From NCBI GenBank assembly GCA_902761605.1, contig CACWLC010000011.1:1-64000 (forward strand): 64,000 bases of DNA, written 5' to 3'. The position numbers were made by a program, and so were the translations under genes. The DNA is from an uncultured Prevotellaceae bacterium (GTDB lineage Bacteria; Bacteroidota; Bacteroidia; Bacteroidales; Bacteroidaceae). The stretch's first letter is position 1; the number at the start of each line of letters is the position of its first letter. The notes beneath the pieces are model-generated. The model was not told the origin of the DNA. It was given only the letters and a program-made list of their open reading frames with translations, and did not search any database. Shown piece after piece: positions 7,893 to 15,963 of this stretch.

Positions 7893-10340
7893 AAACACCG
7901 CCGGCTGAAGCACATAGGCTATGATTACAGCCGATAACAGACCTACAAGGGTAGAGAATCCCACGCTTCTGATGGCCGGATGACCTGCCAGGAGCATACT
8001 GCTCACTGAGGTGATAAGCACTACGGCACTGAGGAAGATGGCCGTCTTATGATATCTCAGTTTGCTGCTGTCGGGCGATGTGAGACCATTCATCACGAAG
8101 ATGCTGTAGTCGACACCGATACCGAAGATAAAGGTTGATATGATGATGCTTATTAGGTTGAAGCTTACATCGAAGATCACCATTGCTCCCAGCACTATCA
8201 GCCAACTGAGCAGGATAGGCATGAAGCCTAATAACGTGTACTTCAGGTTGAAATGGAATGACAACAGAAGCACCACGAATACAAAGAGCATGGACAACCA
8301 CTGGAGCACGTTGAAATCATCGTTCATCTGCAACAGGGTGTCAGTAGTATAATAATATGTGTCGAGCACCAGCAGGTTGGGATCGCTGGCAACGGCATCG
8401 CAGATACGGATATAGTCGCTCTCGCTGCTACGTACTGAGTCGTTCTCACAACGTACTGACGTGAAGCAGAGATAATCGCCGCCATACGACTCTTCCATCA
8501 GGGTTGACTGGTATCCCGCAGGTATCAGTCCTGCCGCATAGAGAGAATCAGGCTCGAAATCACGAGTGGCCATCTCGAAGAATGTGTCGAAGGCATCTGG
8601 CTGAAGATCTGCTTGAGGCGCTGTTTGAGCTATCAGGGTACGGACCTTAGAGAGACGCTCGGGAGTCCAGAAGGCCTTCCATGCATCGATGCGCTCCTGT
8701 TGGACACGCATGGGGACGAAGACCTTATTGGTATGGGTGTAGCTCTTTACGAGACCCAAAGCCTGCAGGGAGTCGAGCTTATGATCGAGGATGGCGAAGT
8801 TCTCTATCGCCTCCTCCATCGTCTTACCCTGGCTGGCGAAATATTTTGTCTTGTCGCCAGTATATGTCTTGTCGCGGAGCAGCTGCTCGGAGTATTCTGT
8901 CATATCCTCCAGATATCCCAGGTTATGCATGTCGGCATCAAAGCGCGTGCCTCCTACGAGATATGCTCCGACACCAATGATAATCACCATGACAACTACT
9001 GCCAGCAACGGCTTCTTCTTGTCGAACGGATAATCATTAATCTTGTCAATAAACCCGAACCCATCGGAATATTTTTTATTTTTTATTTTATATTTTTTAT
9101 TTGTTCCCAGCATCTGAGGCAGATATACGAGCGAGAACATCGTAGTACCCAATATCGCGAAGGCGGCAAAGAGTCCGAAGTCCTGCAAGAGGTCGGTCTT
9201 GATGAATATCAGTCCTGCGAAAGAACCGATGGTAGTGAGACATCCCAGCCATACGGGTTTTACCTGATCACGAAGCATCTGCTCGCCATCGCTCACGTAT
9301 TTATGATGTGTCAGCACGTGGAGCACATAGCTAAGCGCCACGCCAAGAACGACACCTCCGATGGCCAGTGCCAACAGTGAGAACTCACCTTTGAGCCAGT
9401 ACATCATCGACAGTCCGAAGAACGTGCCGAACACAACTGGCAGCAGGAGCAATGGTATGGTATCCCATCTGCGGAAACAGAAAAGCAGGAATATCAGCAC
9501 AAGAATAAGTGCACCAGTTATAGTGGTGGTGAGATCATGCTTTATCTGAGTGGAGTTGTAGAATCCGCTGGCAGGTGTGCCATGATAGCTTATGCGGATA
9601 TCAGGATGACTCTTGCTGTACTGCTCCATCTGCTCGTTGAGCATCCTGAACATCGCAGAGCCCTGACCTGTGTTTGTGCTCGAGAATCGAGGGGTGATGA
9701 TTGCGATACACACTGTGGAGTCGGGCACAAGGAAATGGTTTTCGACAGTATTGTAACTGCCTGCGCTCAACAGTGGTTTCATCTGTTCTGCCAACACGTT
9801 ACGCATTCCCAGAGGATCCATCTGGATCAGGTCGGGGAACATTCCTCCCATCTCACTCAGCAGGTCTTCGTGATTCTGTTGCATCTGTTGAGTGAAATGC
9901 TCGCGGGTCAATAAGGAGTCGAAATGTATGTATGCCGTAGTGTCGATGTAGGCAGGAAGATGCTCTGACAGATAGTCGATACCATCAGCCATCAGATCTT
10001 CATCAAGCTTATAGAAGATATCACCGATGGTCTGAGTAACGGAGTCTTTCTGTGTCAGTTCTTCTACGAACTCATCACAGGTCTGAATAAGAGAATCCAG
10101 GTTTCCTGCTTTGTCTTCAAACAAAAGAAAGACCTTGTCCTTGATCTTAAGATCGGCAAAGGCAAGTTTCGTGGTGCCGTCTTCATTCTTAGACGATGGC
10201 ATCAGCTTGTTGATGTCTTCCTCCAGATGAATCCTTGTGGCAAAATATCCGAAGAAGATCAAAAGAAAAGCCATCGAAAACCAGTAGACAGCCTTGTGAC
10301 CTCTGAAATATCTGTATATCTTGATGAATAACTCCGTCAT
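7866..10340 (-). CDS. MMPL/RND-type lipid exporter
   Basis: 824 residues from ATG 10340. Two repeats of one TM helix, a large periplasmic domain and a bundle of five TM helices: first helix at residues ~15-35, five-helix bundle ~270-405 (GVALSYVLHVLTHH), second periplasmic domain ~465-650, and a last bundle with FGIGVDYSIFVMNGL. This is the single-polypeptide MMPL architecture used for export of polyketides, glycolipids and aryl polyenes. It probably moves the operon product from the inner membrane to the LolA-like carrier. The cytoplasmic linker between halves (residues ~413-423, KKYKIKNKKYS) is encoded by a TTTTTTA-type repeat at 9070-9103, apparently inserted without loss of frame. Confidence 0.85.
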   Translation of the reverse strand: MTELFIKIYRYFRGHKAVYWFSMAFLLIFFGYFATRIHLEEDINKLMPSSKNEDGTTKLAFADLKIKDKVFLLFEDKAGNLDSLIQTCDEFVEELTQKDSVTQTIGDIFYKLDEDLMADGIDYLSEHLPAYIDTTAYIHFDSLLTREHFTQQMQQNHEDLLSEMGGMFPDLIQMDPLGMRNVLAEQMKPLLSAGSYNTVENHFLVPDSTVCIAIITPRFSSTNTGQGSAMFRMLNEQMEQYSKSHPDIRISYHGTPASGFYNSTQIKHDLTTTITGALILVLIFLLFCFRRWDTIPLLLLPVVFGTFFGLSMMYWLKGEFSLLALAIGGVVLGVALSYVLHVLTHHKYVSDGEQMLRDQVKPVWLGCLTTIGSFAGLIFIKTDLLQDFGLFAAFAILGTTMFSLVYLPQMLGTNKKYKIKNKKYSDGFGFIDKINDYPFDKKKPLLAVVVMVIIIGVGAYLVGGTRFDADMHNLGYLEDMTEYSEQLLRDKTYTGDKTKYFASQGKTMEEAIENFAILDHKLDSLQALGLVKSYTHTNKVFVPMRVQQERIDAWKAFWTPERLSKVRTLIAQTAPQADLQPDAFDTFFEMATRDFEPDSLYAAGLIPAGYQSTLMEESYGGDYLCFTSVRCENDSVRSSESDYIRICDAVASDPNLLVLDTYYYTTDTLLQMNDDFNVLQWLSMLFVFVVLLLSFHFNLKYTLLGFMPILLSWLIVLGAMVIFDVSFNLISIIISTFIFGIGVDYSIFVMNGLTSPDSSKLRYHKTAIFLSAVVLITSVSSMLLAGHPAIRSVGFSTLVGLLSAVIIAYVLQPAVFRRIEELKN
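9070..9103. repeat. TTTTTTA tandem repeat inside the MMPL exporter gene
   Basis: Four degenerate TTTTTTA-type units in frame, encoding a basic linker KKYKIKNKKYS between the two transporter halves. Same repeat type as 2404-2437. Confidence 0.85.
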
Positions 10341-10360
10341 AAAACTCTTATCTGCGGCTC

Positions 10361-10789
10361 TTATTGCATGAATATCTTCAACTGAGCCTTGGCTATGGTC
10401 TCATCGCCGATACGACTCTCGCCAGTAGCCATTGTAACATTACCGAAGGTGAAGCCGAACTCGATACTGGTTGTCACCTTCTCACCAATTTTCGGACGAC
10501 GCTGGCACTCAAAGCGCTTTACCTCACCGATGAGTCCTACAGGAGGATTCTCTCCCGGGTTCTCCTGCTCCAGGGCCTGCAGCCCCATAAGGGCCGAACA
10601 TGACTGGGCGATATGCTCTATGAGACCAGTCTCAGCCATAGTGCCGTCGTACAAGATGAAATAATTCTCCTTGAGAACGGTAAGGGCGGTAACGGCATGG
10701 GTGCCGTCACTCGCCTCTATCTCGTCCATCATCATAAAGGGCTCTCTCTGAGGGATGAGCCTCTTGATGTCTTCGCCTTTTATCTTCAC
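10361..10789 (-). CDS. ApeP/FabZ-like 3-hydroxyacyl-ACP dehydratase (hotdog fold)
   Basis: 142 residues, hotdog-fold size. Start is GTG at 10789. The N-terminus LIPQREPFMMMDEI parallels FabZ LLPHRYPFLLVD, and GLIEHIAQS aligns with the FabZ helix carrying the catalytic Glu (E58 here). The FabZ catalytic His in the GHFP turn is not present (NYFILYDGTMAETG), a feature shared with the ApeP-like branch of aryl polyene clusters. It lies 12 nt after the ACP gene. It probably dehydrates 3-hydroxyacyl-ACP to the enoyl form, keeping double bonds in the chain; alone it may need a partner or a different acid. Confidence 0.75.
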   Translation of the reverse strand: MKIKGEDIKRLIPQREPFMMMDEIEASDGTHAVTALTVLKENYFILYDGTMAETGLIEHIAQSCSALMGLQALEQENPGENPPVGLIGEVKRFECQRRPKIGEKVTTSIEFGFTFGNVTMATGESRIGDETIAKAQLKIFMQ

Positions 10790-10801
10790 AAATAACAGGT
10801 T

Positions 10802-11047
10802 TTAAGCGGCCATGTGCTGCTCGATGTAATCGTAAAGATCGTTGAAAGTCTGAATCTTGTGCAGCTCGTTAACAGGGATAGTGATCTTGTAGTTGAACTG
10901 CAGGAGGGCAACCATGTCAACCAGACTCAGGCTGTCGAGCATAAGAGTCTCCTTAACATTTGCCTCTGGGGTGATTTCGCTTACTTCTACTTCAAACTCG
11001 TTGGCGAGCAGCTCATTAACCTGCTCCATGATTTCATTTCTTGTCAT
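10802..11047 (-). CDS. acyl carrier protein
   Basis: 81 residues, acidic, with the phosphopantetheine attachment motif LDSLSLVDMV (Ser39). Divergent from the primary FabD-operon ACP motif GADSLDTVE, as expected for a dedicated secondary-metabolism ACP. It is the only ACP of the operon and should carry the growing chain between the KS, KR and dehydratase encoded around it. Cytoplasmic. Confidence 0.9.
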   Translation of the reverse strand: MTRNEIMEQVNELLANEFEVEVSEITPEANVKETLMLDSLSLVDMVALLQFNYKITIPVNELHKIQTFNDLYDYIEQHMAA

Positions 11048-11119
11048 AATCTTATCTTTGTAAATATGTTACTATTTATTGTTAATATGTTACTATGTCT
11101 TTAATACATGTTATTCTGT

Positions 11120-12334
11120 CTACAGATTCTTTACAATCAGCGTAGAGTTAGTTCCTCCGAATCCAAATGAGTTGCTCAGGAACTGATCGAACTGTATCTC
11201 CTTTGTCTCTGCAAGTACGTTGATGCAATTTGTCTCATCATCAGGATTCTCGAAGTTGATGTTACCTGCGATAAAGCCATTCTTCATCATCAGCGTAGAG
11301 TAGATGATCTCTGATGCACCTGCCATCCACATCTCATGACCTGTCTGACTCTTTGTAGATGTTACAGGAACCTTGTAATCTCCGAAGATCTGTGCGATAG
11401 CCATTGCCTCACGGGCATCACCGATCTTTGTCGATGTGGCATGGGCATTGACATATCCGATGCTACGAATATCTACACCAGAGTCTTTCAGACAGAGCTC
11501 CAGTGAACGTGCAGGACCAGCTACATTCGGTGTAGAGATATGATCGCCATTGCCAGAGAATCCCCATCCGATGATCTCTGCCAGGATAGGAGCACCACGA
11601 CGTACGGCACTCTCGTAGCTCTCAAGGATTACTGTTGCTGCACCACCTCCAGGAACCAGACCATTACGATCACGGTCGAAAGGACGGCTTGCCTTTATGG
11701 GGTCATCATTGAGGGCGAACGACTGAATACCATCGAATGAAGCCACACCATACATGTTGGCCTCCTGAGCACCACCACATACTACACACTCCTGCAGACC
11801 ATTGCGGATAAGCAGGGCTCCCAGACCGATTGACTGTGAACCGCTGGCGCAGGCTGCTGATGCTGTGAGGTTGATACCCTTAAGATGGAACAGACAGGCG
11901 AGGTTCATCGTAACAGTAGAGTTCATCGACTGGAAGATGGCACCGCTACCGCAAGCTGCTGTAGAGCCTGCCTGACGGAACTTGTCGAGAGATACCATCG
12001 TGGCCTCTGATACAGAGTCATTACCATAGATGATTCCCACCTCGTGCTGGTCGATATAATCCTGATCCAGACGAGCTGCCTCGAGGGCGTCCTTTGTTGC
12101 CATATATGCATACTGAGCCTCTTCTGGCATAAACTGACGCTGGTTACGGCCAACGAATGGCTTAAGGTCTGGAAGAGGGATATTTGCTGTAAATGGAGAA
12201 CGGAATCCTGCATCGATACGTTCCTGACTCTTGATTATTCCACTCTTACCTTCATAAAGTGACTGGCGCACCTCTTCAAGGGTCGTTCCTAAACACGACC
12301 AGATGCCCATTCCTGTAATTACTACTCTTTCCAT
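11120..12334 (-). CDS. beta-ketoacyl-ACP synthase (FabF/ApeO-like)
   Basis: 404 residues, usual KAS II length. The catalytic triad is intact: Cys162 in SAACASGSQ, His298 in NAHATST and His333 in KSQTGHEM with Lys328. The third motif reads TGHEMWMAGASE rather than the common TGHxxGAAG, marking a specialised subgroup. It should condense malonyl-ACP with the growing acyl-ACP. Only one KS is encoded here, whereas known aryl polyene clusters have two or three, so it either iterates alone or makes a shorter or different chain. A 72-nt gap separates it from the ACP gene. Confidence 0.9.
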   Translation of the reverse strand: MERVVITGMGIWSCLGTTLEEVRQSLYEGKSGIIKSQERIDAGFRSPFTANIPLPDLKPFVGRNQRQFMPEEAQYAYMATKDALEAARLDQDYIDQHEVGIIYGNDSVSEATMVSLDKFRQAGSTAACGSGAIFQSMNSTVTMNLACLFHLKGINLTASAACASGSQSIGLGALLIRNGLQECVVCGGAQEANMYGVASFDGIQSFALNDDPIKASRPFDRDRNGLVPGGGAATVILESYESAVRRGAPILAEIIGWGFSGNGDHISTPNVAGPARSLELCLKDSGVDIRSIGYVNAHATSTKIGDAREAMAIAQIFGDYKVPVTSTKSQTGHEMWMAGASEIIYSTLMMKNGFIAGNINFENPDDETNCINVLAETKEIQFDQFLSNSFGFGGTNSTLIVKNL

Positions 12335-12389
12335 TATTTTTTATTTTATATTTTATTATTCTTATTATTCCAATTTCTTTCTCTCTTTA

Positions 12390-13526
12390 TTATTTTATTT
12401 CTTTCCTGTAACACCTGCGGCGCTTCACCAACTCGGGCTTCAGTGGTTTCCACTGCGAAAGCTCACGTACATTATCTTCTAACTGAGGACCAGTCTCTGC
12501 CCATTTGAATCCATACTTATTATATACAGGTATGAGATTGTCGAAGAAGAGGGCGTTGATACCGAGTCCCTGAAGTTCTGGCTTTACAGCTATCAACAGC
12601 ATCTCGGCATTGTCCTCGGGCTTCCATCTCAGGGCCTTAAGCAGATGATACCATCCCATAGGGAAAAGACGGCCTTTGGCTTTGCGCATAGACTGAGAGA
12701 GACTTCCCATCGTTATTGCCACACCAACAACCTCATTCTGTTCGTCAACTACGATAGGAATAAGTTGCTTGTCAATGATGCTTAAATATTTGTGGAGGAA
12801 GAAGTCAATCTGTTCGTCTGATAATTTAGAGAATCCGAAGAGTGGGGCATAGGCCTCATTCAACAGGTCGAAAACCTTCTTGCCATATCCCTGACGATAA
12901 ACGAGATCATTATTCGGCTTTATCACTCGCAGCCCCATCTGTTCCTTCGCATACTGGGCCACTCTGCTGTATCTGCCAGGTATATCCTTAGGGATGTTTA
13001 TACGTATCTGAACCCAGTCAACCTCCTTGGTATAACCCAAAGCCTCCATGTGACGGGGGTAATACTCCGGATTGTATATGGTGTTTATAGACCCCATGAG
13101 GTGGAAATCCTCGATAAGCATACCTTCCTTGTCGAAGTCGGTGATGCCTAAGGGGCCTTGAATGGTATCCATGCCCTGGGCTGCTCCCCACTTGCAGACA
13201 GTATCAAGCAAAGCCTTGGATACATCCTGGTCATCGATGAACTCAATCATGGAGAATCTTACGTTCTTCTTCTTCCAGGTGTCATTAGCCTTGCGGTTGA
13301 TTATTCCAACGATACGGCCTACGGGCATATCGTCCTTGTAGGCTACGAACGGTTGGATGATGGAGAATTTTATTCCGGGGTTCTTTTCCGGCCTGAAAAT
13401 GTTCCTGACGTCACTTTCCAAGTCTGGGACGTATTGATCACATCCCTTATAGACGATTTTCGTTACCTTCAGAAAATCATCCATCCTTTGTTTGTTGTCT
13501 ACTTTTATGACGTCTATTTTTTTCAT
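12390..13526 (-). CDS. GNAT-like acyltransferase-fold protein, function unknown
   Basis: 378 residues, soluble. The C-terminal half shows GNAT-type features: a strand EMLLIAVKPELQGLGINALFFDNLIP (acetyl-CoA-binding-like QGLGI loop) followed by YGFKWAETGPQLEDN. The N-terminal part (PFVAYKDDMPVGRIVGIINRKAN, ~60-85) looks like a second, degenerate GNAT domain. Homologues are common in Bacteroidota but I know of no assigned activity. Directly after the AraC gene and before the KS gene, it could provide the acyl transfer step that this operon otherwise lacks (no LpxL-type acyltransferase is present). That role is inference. Confidence 0.65.
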   Translation of the reverse strand: MKKIDVIKVDNKQRMDDFLKVTKIVYKGCDQYVPDLESDVRNIFRPEKNPGIKFSIIQPFVAYKDDMPVGRIVGIINRKANDTWKKKNVRFSMIEFIDDQDVSKALLDTVCKWGAAQGMDTIQGPLGITDFDKEGMLIEDFHLMGSINTIYNPEYYPRHMEALGYTKEVDWVQIRINIPKDIPGRYSRVAQYAKEQMGLRVIKPNNDLVYRQGYGKKVFDLLNEAYAPLFGFSKLSDEQIDFFLHKYLSIIDKQLIPIVVDEQNEVVGVAITMGSLSQSMRKAKGRLFPMGWYHLLKALRWKPEDNAEMLLIAVKPELQGLGINALFFDNLIPVYNKYGFKWAETGPQLEDNVRELSQWKPLKPELVKRRRCYRKEIK

Positions 13527-13539
13527 CTGAAAAATATTC

Positions 13540-14415
13540 TTATTTTCTCTTACCTGTACGATATTCCAATGGAGTCATCCCTGCCTCGTCACGGAAATAC
13601 TGTCCGAAGAACGATGGATTGGGGAATCCCATCTGGTTGCTTATCTCCTTTACCGACATGTTGGTGGTCTTCAGCAAACTGTAGCATTGTTCCATAACAC
13701 TGTCTGTGATCCATCGCATAGGCGATTTCCCACTTACTCTGGAACAAATGGTAGAGAGGTATTTTGGAGTAATATAGAGTTTCTCTGCATAGTACGACAC
13801 CTGGCGGCGCTTATGCTGTTCATGCTCAACGAGATTGAGGAACTGATTAAACAGCACCTTGTCGCGATCTGTTGATGCGTCGATATCTACTAAAGCACTC
13901 TCCTGACTCAACAACTGCTCACACACGATAAGCAGGAGTGTACGCAGGAACGACATCGTAAGCTCGTGGCCCAGTCTTAAGTCGCCACCCTGGAATATCG
14001 CGAGAGAATGATCACGTAATACGTTAGTCCAGCGCTCACCGTCGATGACAAATGTCTCCTGCATGTATATCGCACGATTCCAGATGCCTATCTGGGGACC
14101 AAGAATAGTTCTGAGCATGTTGTCGCTGACAATCAGTGAAGAAGCATCAACGTCTGTGCTTACCATCATCGGGTGGAACAACTTTTCAGCAGGAACCAAT
14201 AACAGCTGACCGGCGTGGACTTTGATTTGCTTGTCGCCCCCTACTTCAAGCAACAATCGTCCCTTTCGGCAATGAATGATGGCATTGTGTTCCATCTTTA
14301 TTGTCGATGAGGTAGATATTTTTTCTATGTCTTGCAGGTTTTCCAGAAACCAGATACCATCCGTTATTTTTAGCGTTACATCTTGATTCTCTAGTAGACC
14401 TTTTGTAGCGGGCAT
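13540..14415 (-). CDS. AraC-family transcriptional regulator
   Basis: 291 residues. N-terminal cupin-like sensing part (IIHCRKGRLLLEVGGDKQIKVHAGQLLLVPAEK) and C-terminal two-helix-turn-helix AraC domain: YYAEKLYITPKYLSTICSRVSGKSPMRWI and VKEISNQMGFPNPSFFGQYFRDEAGMTPLEYR. First gene of the minus-strand operon (14 nt before the GNAT-like gene) and divergent from the RND efflux operon. It is well placed to control both; the effector is unknown. A TAATTTTG element on the minus strand (14448-14441) lies about 25 nt before its ATG. Confidence 0.92.
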   Translation of the reverse strand: MPATKGLLENQDVTLKITDGIWFLENLQDIEKISTSSTIKMEHNAIIHCRKGRLLLEVGGDKQIKVHAGQLLLVPAEKLFHPMMVSTDVDASSLIVSDNMLRTILGPQIGIWNRAIYMQETFVIDGERWTNVLRDHSLAIFQGGDLRLGHELTMSFLRTLLLIVCEQLLSQESALVDIDASTDRDKVLFNQFLNLVEHEQHKRRQVSYYAEKLYITPKYLSTICSRVSGKSPMRWITDSVMEQCYSLLKTTNMSVKEISNQMGFPNPSFFGQYFRDEAGMTPLEYRTGKRK

Positions 14416-14755
14416 ATACCTTATATTTTGAAATCGGGTGCAAAATTAGACATTTTTATTCAATTTTCGACGTTCTATTCTTCGTTAAAAATGTTCTATT
14501 GCGATTCCTTGATATAGATTAAGTGTATTTTATATTTGAGTAATTGGTACGATATGGTTGTGTTTTTGTTGAATTTTATACAAAATGATGTCGGATTTTT
14601 CCCCGAATGTACAATAAACTATGTTAAAAAGGATTCTGGCTCTATATATCTTGAGATATATTTTAGTAACTTTGCAACCCGAAAACTAAGCAGGCACTTC
14701 GGATTTCCGACGTGCCGATTGTTTGTGAAAATAAAAAATTACAATAGGTTAAAGT
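14416..14755. promoter_or_regulatory. divergent promoter region between araC-type regulator and RND efflux operon
   Basis: A 340-bp AT-rich gene-free region. On the plus strand a clear -7 element TAACTTTG at 14667-14674 precedes the efflux adaptor ATG by 82 nt; the -33 element is weak. On the minus strand TAATTTTG (14448-14441) is the likely -7 of the regulator operon. AraC operator sites are expected between them, but I could not recognise a convincing direct-repeat pair by eye. Confidence 0.6.
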
Positions 14756-15934
14756 ATGAAAAAGAACAAATTTTTGATGTTTGCTGCTGCAGCAGTGGTG
14801 TTTGCATCTTGCGGTGGTGGCGGTGGTCGTCCTCAATTTGGCGACAATGAGTACCCCGTGGTGACTGTTGGCACGTCGAGTGCTTCCATGCAGTCTTCTT
14901 TCCCTGCAACAATCAAGGGTGTACAAGATGTACAGATTTGCCCTAAGGTACAGGGATTCATTCGTCAGATCAACGTTAAGGAAGGCCAGACGGTTGGTGC
15001 AGGTCAGGTACTCTTTGTACTCGACAATGTGACATATCAGGCTCAGGTACGTCAGTCAGAGGCATCTGTAAACACGGCCCAGGCTTCATTTAACACGGCA
15101 AAGCTTAGCCTGGAGAATTCACAGAAGCTGCATGAGAGTGGAGTAATCGGTGACTTCGAGTTGCAGTCGGCAACTAACAGTTACGAGAGTGCAAAGGCTG
15201 GTCTGGCGCAGGCTCAGGCAGGTCTGGCTTCTGCCAAGGAAATGCTTAGTTTCTGCTATGTCAAGAGTCCTGCTGCAGGTGTCGTTGGCACTCTGCCTTA
15301 TAAGGTTGGTACACTGGTAAATACAGCAAGTGTTCTTACCACAGTGTCAAACAACTCTTCAATGGAGGTGTATTTCTCTCTGACAGAGAAGGATGCCCTT
15401 GCAATGTCTCAGACAGCTGGTGGGCAGAACGCAGCTATCAGTGCTCTGCCGAATGTTCAGCTGCAGCTTGCTGATGGTACTATCTATAATCACGATGGTA
15501 AGGTGACAAAAATGAGTGGTGTCATTGATGCTTCCACGGGTTCTGTACAGGTAATCGCCCTCTTCCCCAATCCGGAGAAGGTGCTCAAGAGTGGTGGCTC
15601 CGGTGCTATCATTATCCCGAAGAGCAACTCAGAGGCAATCATCATTCCTCAGTCATGTGTTTCAGAGGTTCAGAACAAGAAGTTTGTCTACATTCTTGGC
15701 AAGGATAACAAGGTGAAGTATACTGAGATAAAGGTTGATCCTCAGAACGATGGTAATAACTACATTGTTACTGATGGTCTGAAGGTAGGCGACAAGTATA
15801 TCACCAATGGTATTACCAAGCTTAGCGATGGTATGGAGATTGTGCCCATCACACCTGAGCGCTATCAGCAGAAGATCGACGAGCAGGCAAAGGCAATGAC
15901 AGCCGGTGATATCGTGGGAGCGATGAAAAAGTAA
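14756..15934 (+). CDS. RND efflux periplasmic adaptor (membrane fusion protein), lipoprotein
   Basis: 392 residues. Lipoprotein signal MKKNKFLMFAAAAVVFASC with lipobox FASC19, then a Gly-rich linker. Order of domains: beta-barrel/lipoyl half (VQGFIRQINVKEGQTVGAGQVLFVLD), an alpha-hairpin coiled coil (residues ~95-165, SEASVNTAQASFNTAKLSLENSQ), the second lipoyl half (VKSPAAGVVGTL) and a C-terminal barrel. It is the AcrA/MexA-type adaptor joining the permease (next gene, 29 nt) to the outer-membrane factor (third gene). Likely controlled by the divergent AraC regulator. Confidence 0.95.
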   Translation: MKKNKFLMFAAAAVVFASCGGGGGRPQFGDNEYPVVTVGTSSASMQSSFPATIKGVQDVQICPKVQGFIRQINVKEGQTVGAGQVLFVLDNVTYQAQVRQSEASVNTAQASFNTAKLSLENSQKLHESGVIGDFELQSATNSYESAKAGLAQAQAGLASAKEMLSFCYVKSPAAGVVGTLPYKVGTLVNTASVLTTVSNNSSMEVYFSLTEKDALAMSQTAGGQNAAISALPNVQLQLADGTIYNHDGKVTKMSGVIDASTGSVQVIALFPNPEKVLKSGGSGAIIIPKSNSEAIIIPQSCVSEVQNKKFVYILGKDNKVKYTEIKVDPQNDGNNYIVTDGLKVGDKYITNGITKLSDGMEIVPITPERYQQKIDEQAKAMTAGDIVGAMKK

Positions 15935-15962
15935 AAAGGTAAAAAAGTAAAAAGGTAATAAT
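15932..15962. repeat. GTAAAAA tandem repeat between efflux adaptor and permease
   Basis: AAAAAGTAAAAAGGTAAAAAAGTAAAAAGGTAATA-type sequence covers the adaptor stop and the whole 29-nt leader of the permease. A near-identical block stands at 20600-20625 before the LpxA-like gene. Confidence 0.88.
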
Positions 15963-15963
15963 A

